Positions 57,143 to 64,000 of a DNA stretch of 64,000 bases are shown here, piece by piece. The stretch is from Siphonodentalium dalli. Its lineage: Eukaryota > Mollusca > Scaphopoda > Gadilida > Siphonodentaliidae. The translations under genes were made by a program, and so were the position numbers. The stretch lies in contig CP136064.1 of the NCBI GenBank assembly GCA_032622095.1, forward strand, positions 184,368,209-184,432,208, given 5' to 3'. Every line of letters starts with the position of its first letter. The stretch's first letter is position 1. The notes under the pieces were generated by a model. It was not told the DNA's origin. It did not search any database and saw nothing but the letters and a program-made list of their open reading frames with translations.

Positions 57143-58858
57143 GTCAAACCCACATGGCGGTTTGCGCTCCAAAAAAAACAAACAAACCGTGATAATATAT
57201 TCGCTTTTGAATTTCCCCCGGTATCGAAATAGGTCGATAAATACTTGAACTACCATTCTACAGGCATTCTATGTGACAGAAAGACGCATTGAATTCCTAA
57301 AAAAAGATAACTTTGGACAAGGTGTTTCTATCCCAAAACAAACAACAGCATGGAACAGAAAAGAGCCTTCCGTGTTAAGAATATTCCTGATATGGTAGAA
57401 ATAAAAGGGCGTGTTTTACACTTCTGTGCGAAACATTGAAAACAGCAGGGAAACGGCTGTGCCTATGGAAAGTATTTCTAAAAACGTATGCAGTAGGTTT
57501 ATCATTATTTCGTGTATTTTTCAACCTATCTTATACCTCCTTCCAAAATGTGTTCGTTTAAAAAGCGTTCCTGGAAATAAATGTTCATATTCATCAATTC
57601 TCATCGATTTATGTAGGACAATTTTGTGGGATTATTGTGTTGGTTGTGTTACGAATGACACCGATTTCAAAGACCCGAGTAGGTTTGAGAACTGAAATTT
57701 TGTCCCATTTTGCTGTATACATGCAGCCTGCTCCGGTTCCGATGATCAGACCTTGCGTTGTTGATCTATTCCTGATATGGTAAACATAAAGAGCGTTTAC
57801 CCTACGTCTCTGTGGGAAAACGACTAAAATAATTGTTATTACTTTGACAAGTTATTTTCACACACGGGCGTGTGTATATGTAATTTGGTGTATTTGTCGA
57901 CCTATTTTATCCATTCTCTCAAAATTATGTAGAATACTTTGGAGGTTCAAACTAGCCATGCCTGTTTAAAGCCAATTGGCGATTTGAGATCCAAAATACC
58001 CCTAATAATATTATCGCTTCTGAATTTTCTGCGGTATCGAAATATGTCCCTGAAAGACGCATTGAAGTAAAAAAAAATCCCACTTTGAACACGTTGTCTG
58101 GGCCACAAACAAACAGCAATGTGCACTGTGTGGAACAGAAAAGAGCGTTCGGTGTTAGCCTATTCCTGACATGGTAGAAATAAAGAGTGTTTCTTTTACT
58201 TCAGTCCCAAAAATTGAAAACAGCTGGAAAATGACTGTGGCAATGGCATGTAAACTTCAGATCATATGAATATGTCAATAGTTCTTGTATCTATCAACCT
58301 ATCTTATACCTCCTTCCAAATTATGTAGACAAAATTTGGAATCTAGAATAAGCCATGTCCGTTTAAGTAATGGCACATCTAAATAATCTTTAAAAAAAAA
58401 CTAATTTATTTGATTAATTCTATATATTTTTTTATTTCTTGTATACCCCTGTAGCGTTTCTCTGCATTTGAACATTGACTGACTCATAAGAAATAAAAGT
58501 TCACGCCGACCCGGGCCATAGCCGACTACAACTTGGCTGTAACCGTCCTATTGTCTAAACAGATTAGCGACTCCACGGCAGGAGAGTTAGCTTGCACCAC
58601 GACAAGATGGGTCCATCCAAACAATGAGAGCGATAAATCAGGGATTACCAAAGCCTCGAGATATTGTGAAATCTGCGTTATAGGCGGAGTACAGTTGGAC
58701 TGTTCTCATGCCATGTGCACACCCACGGTGAGAGAATTGCACAATCCCGCGGTGAAAGGGATACATATAAACATGGGCACTGTACGATACCGGGCTTTGT
58801 CGTAAAACCAAAGTCACGGATCCCGGTAATGCAACATCTGTTAGAAACGTCAAATATT

Positions 58859-58859
58859 C

Positions 58860-58897
<38 letters not shown>

Positions 58898-58898
58898 A
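58859..58898 (+). repeat. (CAA)n microsatellite
   Basis: About 13 uninterrupted CAA units. Confidence 0.95.
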
Positions 58899-59068
58899 CA
58901 AGCGATAAGAGATTATGTTGACATAGGGTCTTTCTAATCTTCAATATGCGCCAGTATGATAGTATGTAAGAACCTTTACTTTGGAATTGGGCGACCACTG
59001 GGAAGTATCTGAGACTATTATTAACGGAGGCTTATTTAATGCGACTTTTCTCGACTGAGACTTTGACG

Positions 59069-59094
59069 GAAAGAAAGAAAGAAAGAAAGAAAGA
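59069..59094 (+). repeat. (GAAA)n microsatellite
   Basis: About six GAAA units. Confidence 0.95.
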
Positions 59095-59190
59095 TGGTCT
59101 TAATAATAAGGGTACAACATAAAGCGTATGTCGCGTACATCGCAGTTCATACACATCAACTACAACTCGTAGTGGCGATGACGTTCCACA

Positions 59191-59519
59191 TCAGAAGTCT
59201 GTGACATAATCCGTCAAATGGACGGGCCTGCGTCGCCTTCTTTTGCGGTTTCGTTTCGGACTCGCACGCGGACTTGTTCCCATGTCACGACTGGAGGTGT
59301 AGCCTGCTCAACTAATTATTCGGGCACGACCGGAGGTGGTGGTGGCTCGGATACTTCCGTTTCATCATCCGAAGAGTCCTCGTGGTAGGATAAAATACCT
59401 GGTGCTTCAATGTGTTGATCGCTGCCTATGCAAATGACATGACACCAATCACCGTCCACTCTAACCACAAGGTAACGGTCCCGTGCATGGTGCTTGCTCT
59501 TATCTTGATGTATATACAC
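59191..59519 (-). pseudogene. integrase C-terminal tail
   Basis: Y-L-V-V-R-V-D-G-D-W-C-H-V resembles the SH3-like C-terminal domain. A Ser/Asp/Glu stretch and P-P-P-P-P follow to a stop near 59318. After a frame change an Arg/Lys-rich tail ends R-P-V-H-L-T-D-Y at TGA (59193-59191). Confidence 0.7.
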
Positions 59520-59649
59520 TAAATCACCAATCTATTGAGGCGGGCTCAAGCTCTTGAGATTTGGGGCCTTGCTTCGTTCGCTGTATGGGTGATTCACTAG
59601 ACGAGATTCATTCTGGCTCTGAATTAGGTCCATGTCGTTGACCGGTAGC

Positions 59650-60100
59650 TCATTCCTGATCCCTTTGATATAACATCTCGCGTGCAGATAGGCCTCGCGT
59701 GCGAATTCTGGAATTCAATTTGAAGATGGCCGTCGCGAGCGTTATTGCAGTTAGCTTAGATAATCTGTCTTCCTGTCTGAGCAACTCACCTTGTAGCTCT
59801 TGTATAGCCTTCTCCGCCACTGGGTTCTTGTTGGTATTCTTCACACGCCCTAGGTCAATCGTGATTTGATGACGTTCCAACAACTGATCTTTCGTCAGTC
59901 CTTGTAATCCAGGCGCGTTGTCTGTGCGAACTACTATAGGTTGACTATCTGTAGGTTTCATCCTGATACACATTTGTAGCAAGGCATCTCTGAGTGTTTC
60001 TCTGCGTTCATTCTCGATCATACACGCGTCTGTGAATGATGTAACTGTATCACGCAAGACAAGAATGTTCTGCCGATTTCGTACCATAACGTCAGCCGCA
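59650..60100 (-). pseudogene. integrase catalytic core (D,D35E)
   Basis: R-N-R-Q-N-I-L-V-L-R-D-T-V-T opens the core. V-V-R-T-D-N-A-P-G-L supplies the second Asp, and N-P-V-A-E-K-A-I the Glu, exactly 35 residues apart, as in retroviral-type integrases. The first Asp lies just upstream in the shifted stretch. Confidence 0.85.
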
Positions 60101-60851
60101 TAGTATACGAGATGCCCACCTTCTCTGGCGACTCATTCGTAGACTGATCTCGAAGGAGATGTGGTACTGGTCTTAATGTTGCACATGTGTGACACGACTT
60201 GGTCGCAAAAAAGTCTATGGCTTTGTCCATGTCCAGGGAAAAGAAGTATCGACGAATACTTAGTCGTAACGGGTGAGCGGTCGGGTGATTCAGCTTCAGG
60301 TGTATTGCCGTTATGAGGCCTTGTAGAACATCGCGTGGTACCACTATACACTCGCGATCGGCAAATAACGGCTCTTGTCTTTTCACAACAATTAACCCGT
60401 CATGTGCTAGTGTTGTGCAATTTAGGTACCTTTTGACGTCTCGCACGCGTGTGGCCTTTTTCGATGGTCTGGTTCCCTGAACCAAATGGCCATGAGTACG
60501 ACGTAGCTCGGGGCATTCTTGTTGTGCTTGCTTCCAGGTACTTCTTGTAGTAAAGGATAGTCGTGCTTTCCATTCCAAAATATCTTTGGCAGATATGTTT
60601 CTTACAACAGAAGTGACCGAACTGTCCACGAACAGGCATACGCGACATCTTTCGGGAGTCTCACAATCCAACGCATTTCGACTAGCAAAATCGGCTACCA
60701 AATTGGCGCTCCCTTGAATATGACGCAATGAAACCTGGTACCGGCTAACCATATTCAGAAATGTGGACACTCTTGGACTGGCGGAAAACTCTCCCCTGCA
60801 TAATTTTTCAAACGCCTGGACACAAGGTTTGCTGTCCGTTAGTACACACAT
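60018..60851 (-). pseudogene. RNase H end and integrase zinc-binding domain
   Basis: It opens with the RNase H V-L-T-D-S-K-P and H-I-Q-G-S-A-N-L-V-A-D, then a long connector. The integrase HHCC finger appears as I-H-L-K-L-N-H-P-T-A-H-P followed by C-H-T-C. The frame shifts at about 60100, so the last ~25 residues are out of frame. Confidence 0.82.
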
Positions 60852-61152
60852 CTGTTGATCGGCCTGTATGATGTATGGGGCAAAGTGTCTTATAGCTGAT
60901 CCAATTGCTAACGCTTCGACCTCGCAGGGTAGTCATCGACTTTGTGCCTTTTGGAGTTTTGCACTGAAGAAACCGGCCAATATTGGCTTGTTGTTGCGAA
61001 CAACGTATAATGTCGCCCCCTATGCCGCTCTGTTTGACGGATCCGTCTGTGACTATCCAGAGAACATCAGTTGACCGTGGCAAGGTTATGCACCTATTAG
61101 TTGTCAGGTGTTTTTGTGCGGCTTCAAAAGCCGCAAGTCTACGTCTGTCCAC
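60700..61152 (-). pseudogene. RNase H domain, frameshifted
   Basis: W-I-V-T-D-G-S gives the first catalytic Asp. After a frame break near 60930 the sequence continues with an E-V-E-A-L-A-I-like stretch and V-L-T-D-S-K-P, which supply the Glu and second Asp. Catalytic positions are kept, but the frame is not. Confidence 0.78.
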
Positions 61153-61607
61153 ACTATAATATCCTGCGACACAGCGCCTGCGACAATACTGTCAAGCGGT
61201 GATAGTAGTGTAGCGGCTTGGGGCAGAACTCTGGCTAGGATCTTGTAGGCCCCGATAAATGATCTGAGTCCACATATGGTGTTCGGACGTTCACATGTAG
61301 CCAATGTGGAAATCCGGTGGTTGCAAGCACGGATGGTTCCTTCACTCCACACCTGTCCTAGAATTGTGGTGCTATTTGGTGCAATGATTGTCTTTGAAGC
61401 AGATAACTTTAAACCACATTTCTGAAATGCCTGAAAAACACGGGTCCAATTGTTCAATAACTCATGTGGCGTGTTTCCCCCACAAAACAAACCGTCGGCC
61501 AGCTTTGTGACTACACCATCCATCAGAAGATCTCCTAGAACTATCGCCATCAGCTCCTCTAACGCAGTCTCCGATCCGGGCATCCCAATTGCAGATCTAG
61601 TGTACAC
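61104..61607 (-). pseudogene. reverse transcriptase, palm and thumb
   Basis: It contains [12 protein letters not shown] and then K-L-A-D-G-L, where the catalytic (Y/L)-A-D-D box has its last Asp changed to Gly. [10 protein letters not shown] and T-I-L-G-Q-V follow, as in Gypsy-type thumbs. Together with the Tyr in the preceding segment this is an inactive enzyme. Confidence 0.82.
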
Positions 61608-61613
61608 TCTGAC

Positions 61614-62390
61614 TCATTTGAAAGGTGTCGCCACACCGCAATACTTTCGTGACTCTTTGGACAATGGGATCTGATAAAGGGCCTTTGTGAGATAGGAAAC
61701 GACGATATACTTCCACTGTGCTATCTTTCGTAATGTTGAATCGACGTCCGGCATAACCGATGGTTGTGGTTTTGCATATCGGCCTACGTCTGCAAACGCA
61801 GTGACTAATCGATGGCCACCAGTATGTTTCTTTATTAGGAACGATGGGTTTAAATACTCAGCTACAACACCCGCTTGTTCTGGAGTCTGAAATACTCCGA
61901 GCTCTTCCAATTCGTCGAATTTGGCTTGTAGTTCCACAAGCTTGCCGTTGGAGTACTGAGGTACTCGACCCTTCCGTTGTGGATGTTGGACTGGACCCAT
62001 GTTCACTACAGCCTGATATTTCCCACATGCACCATTGTATCCGCAAAACTCCGGATTGAAGACCGAGTCATACTCTGTCAAAATAGATCGAAATTTGCTA
62101 GATATGTCTGCAGGAAGGATGTTATCTGGGTCAACAGAAACAGTATGCGAGTACTGATAATTTGCATGCGACCGCCCTTTTGCGTGTGATATGGCGATTT
62201 GTACTTGATCTACAGCGAGTGTCCTAGTGCGTGCACCGTTGTCAGACCTTTGGCACTTATTTCCACCTGCGATAGGCTTATCTGTGTAACATGTATTCTG
62301 TTTACACACTGAATCTGTATACTGGCAGGATAATCGGTCATCGGTGTGTACTGTCTCGGCACTTGTGGGCCGACCATACGCATGTGACAC
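61614..62390 (-). pseudogene. reverse transcriptase, fingers and palm N-terminal part
   Basis: It holds Y-D-S-V-F-N-P, the E-L-E-E-L-G-V-F block, [17 protein letters not shown] and the [10 protein letters not shown] segment. The last is where the first catalytic Asp is expected (D-L-T/S-K-A), and Tyr stands in its place. The frame ends at a stop after V-A-T-P-F-K. Confidence 0.82.
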
Positions 62391-62471
62391 AGGAATACTG
62401 TCCTCTTCAATAATGATTGGAAGAACCTGACAGAAATGTTCACTCCGATAAGGCTGATCGGCTCATCTGTA

Positions 62472-62829
62472 TCATTCGGAACTCTGATAGCTCGTCCTAC
62501 CGAACTGATAATTGCAGGAGAAGGCCACGTTGGGTGTCGCGCTATTGTTCTGGGAATCGACGCGTGGTTCGATGGCGAGTGTAGAGTCTGACTCAATGTC
62601 ACACGGTAAAGATACCTCCAGAAATTCACCAGGCCAAACTATAGTTTTGTCCGTTGGAGCACTTATGACGTGTGCCTTCGTTCGTCGCACCACGCGTGTG
62701 CCCTTCTTCTTGTCATTCCCATAATGGTATGTTTGCCACGGACGGTAACTGACAACATAGCTGTATGCACGCTAATATCATTGGAGCTTGTGAATGGTAC
62801 GCCACCAAGAACAGCTACATCAAAGTCTT
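62472..62829 (-). pseudogene. protease-RT connector
   Basis: The frame 62693-62472 contains I-V-W-P-G-E-F-L-E-V and L-A-I-E-P-R-V-D-S, the linker usually found between protease and reverse transcriptase in this element type. Confidence 0.5.
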
Positions 62830-63306
62830 CTACAACAAGAGCTTCCAGGTTGAAAATGTTTTATCGCGTGATAGTTGAATTTTCGTTTCTCCGACAACAC
62901 AAAGAGGCGAGCGACCATCCGCTTGTAACGCTTGTTGGTTCGTCGTTTTCACAGGAAGTGAGAGCTGGCGTGCCATTGATGCCTTGATTAAATTTGACTC
63001 CGCGCCCGAATCCAGTGTGACGCGCGCAGAATGATGCTGATAGAATAAATTCAAGAATGGCGAACTGCGAACTTCGACCCTACGCGTGCTACACTGTGTC
63101 TCCGTTTGTGTGTGGTCTTCGAATTCTGGTTCGTTATTCATCTGTACATCACCAACGTCATCGTCGACTGCGACAGTGCGAGTTTTTGTCAGATACTTGC
63201 GGTCGCTATCTGGTAGAAAAACAAACTTACTCAGATAGTGATGAAAGTCACTTCGCCCAGCCTGCTTACACAGCGGACACACTTGTGCTGGCATCTGACG
63301 TCGCAT
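62830..63306 (-). pseudogene. zinc-knuckle-like motif and aspartic protease
   Basis: It begins with C-P-L-C-K-Q-A-G-R-S-D-F-H-H-Y, a C-x2-C ... H zinc-binding stretch, followed by an acidic linker. The protease motif L-D-S-G-A-E-S-N-L-I is the D-S/T-G active site of retropepsins, here intact. The frame stops soon after D-G-R-S-P-L-C-V-V-G. Confidence 0.8.
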
Positions 63307-63321
63307 CTGTATGGTCGGTCG

Positions 63322-63522
63322 TCATCGCCGGTCTGTTGTTTGAGGGTACGTAACTGGTCGCATTACTTTTGACTCTTCGGTAGTCGATATCTCGTCCAAG
63401 AGATTATCCAAAGCCTGTGATATCTCTGGCTTTATATAGGCCAGGGATCTGGCACAGAGCTCGGTTCCATACCGTTGCTTCACCAAACGTGGTAAGTCGG
63501 GATGTATCAGCTTTAATGTCAA
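63322..63522 (-). pseudogene. retrotransposon gag-like segment 2
   Basis: It lies in a different frame from the preceding segment and reads [17 protein letters not shown], followed by a Ser/Lys-rich tail. It fits the C-terminal gag part ahead of the zinc-binding motif. Confidence 0.6.
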
Positions 63523-63539
63523 GACGATGAATTTTCTAA

Positions 63540-64000
63540 AGTTGGAGAGACATCTTCGTCATGCCCGGGTTGCTTTCCATGGTGTGTTATGCCCCCGTCC
63601 ACGGTCATGAGGTTGTCTTCGACGAAGGCTTATATCCTTTGAAACAAATCCTCAGGTCTTTCCTCGACTTCCAACTTTATTGCCGCGAAGTCGAGAAAAT
63701 GACCGCCGGTGGACTGGAACCCGAAATGTGTGCGGATTGCCTGCCAAACACTGTCCATAGACGTCGATTTCTTGATAATGGTGTCACGAGAAATGACTGG
63801 ACAATAATTTGCCACTTGACCCAGCATCAATTCAAGTAACTTAACTGTTTGCTGTGCGGTCTTCCTAGAATCTGCCGGTATGGCGTTGCCTTCATCCTTG
63901 AATCTGCGCAACGGTCCACCATTCGTTCGCTCCAACCAAACAACACCGTCAAACAGGAACAGAGAAAAGTTGTTATCGAGATTCAAAACATATTCGATGT
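63540..64000 (-). pseudogene. retrotransposon gag-like segment
   Basis: The frame 63986-63630 reads [12 protein letters not shown], then [13 protein letters not shown] and [11 protein letters not shown] before a stop. The 'W-x-x-I-R-x-H-(F/Y)-G-F' and 'R-P-E-D-L-(F/Y)-Q' patterns are typical of a retroelement gag found in marine invertebrates (from memory). It continues past the window edge. Confidence 0.65.

Larger units (their letters stand above)
55013..58527 (-). repeat. giant inverted repeat, right arm (3515 bp)
   Basis: It is the inverted copy of 51062-54454, starting 'ataacgatatacttaaac' and ending 'gacccgggccatagccgact'. It is 122 bases longer, which I did not resolve fully; the 38 bp and AT-rich arrays differ in length between the arms. 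The sequence outside the two arms is unrelated, and no target duplication is visible. Confidence 0.95.
58528..59190. other. region between inverted repeat and retrotransposon
   Basis: It holds a (CAA)n run and a (GAAA)n run. The 3' LTR of the retrotransposon should begin here, but without its partner it cannot be delimited. A short frame at 58533-58805 has no recognisable domain. Confidence 0.45.
59191..64000 (-). mobile_element. decayed LTR retrotransposon (Ty3/Gypsy-like), 5' end outside window
   Basis: Read on the - strand the order is gag, zinc-knuckle-like motif, aspartic protease, reverse transcriptase, RNase H, integrase zinc finger, integrase core, and a basic C-terminus ending at TGA (59193-59191). 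The order PR-RT-RH-INT fits Ty3/Gypsy and BEL/Pao. The motifs recall Gypsy-like elements common in molluscs and cnidarians, but the clade is not settled. Frames are broken at many places (near 63630, 63320, 62830, 61610, 60930, 60100 and 59316), and two reverse-transcriptase catalytic residues are altered, so it cannot move on its own. It runs off the right edge, so the 5' LTR and primer site are not visible. Confidence 0.88.

Noticed and set aside
58638-58921. Poly-Val or poly-Gln frames
   Set aside because: Produced by the (CAA)n repeat at 58859-58898.

Overview
The window is eukaryotic DNA, most probably from a marine bivalve mollusc. Genes are split by long GT-AG introns, the sequence is AT-rich, and introns and intergenic DNA are packed with dispersed repeats, including the ~160 bp units carrying 'gagttatggccc' that I associate with bivalve genomes (recognition from memory, not tested). 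No bacterial operon features, CRISPR array, rRNA or tRNA was noticed.

Layout. (1) About 1-27.2 kb, + strand: twelve exons of TYW1, the flavodoxin/radical-SAM enzyme that makes 4-demethylwyosine in tRNA-Phe. The first exon or exons lie upstream of the window; the stop codon and a poly(A) signal are inside it. All exon phases join into one frame of 638 residues. The introns hold two hAT-like elements, a TIR element with PIF/Harbinger-like ends that carries a broken gene of unknown function, several TTAA- and TA-flanked MITEs, and satellite-like tandem repeats. (2) About 27.2-33.2 kb: intergenic repeats. (3) About 33.2-38.3 kb, - strand: two exons of a secreted protein with two chitin-binding type-2 (peritrophin-like) domains, separated by a 4.6 kb intron full of MITEs. 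(4) 38.8-39.1 kb: the C-terminal tail of a LINE ORF2. (5) 40.4-43.5 kb: a foldback element with AT-rich tandem-repeat arms and a second palindrome nested inside. (6) 43.5-51 kb: mostly unassigned DNA with small foldbacks and a few MITEs. (7) 51.06-58.53 kb: a very large inverted repeat, arms 3.4 and 3.5 kb, 558 bp spacer, each arm holding a 38 bp tandem array of about 20 copies and a nested foldback. (8) 59.2-64 kb, - strand: a decayed LTR retrotransposon with gag, protease, RT, RNase H and integrase, running off the right edge.

How the parts relate: the two host genes (TYW1 and the chitin-binding gene) have no evident functional link. The dominant theme is palindromic mobile DNA. At least eight families of self-complementary elements occur, several with recognisable target-site duplications, and two clear nested insertions let the order of events be read. 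The features most worth follow-up are the 7.5 kb inverted repeat and the PIF/Harbinger-like element whose unrecognised protein gene is split by a hAT insertion with a perfect 8 bp duplication.
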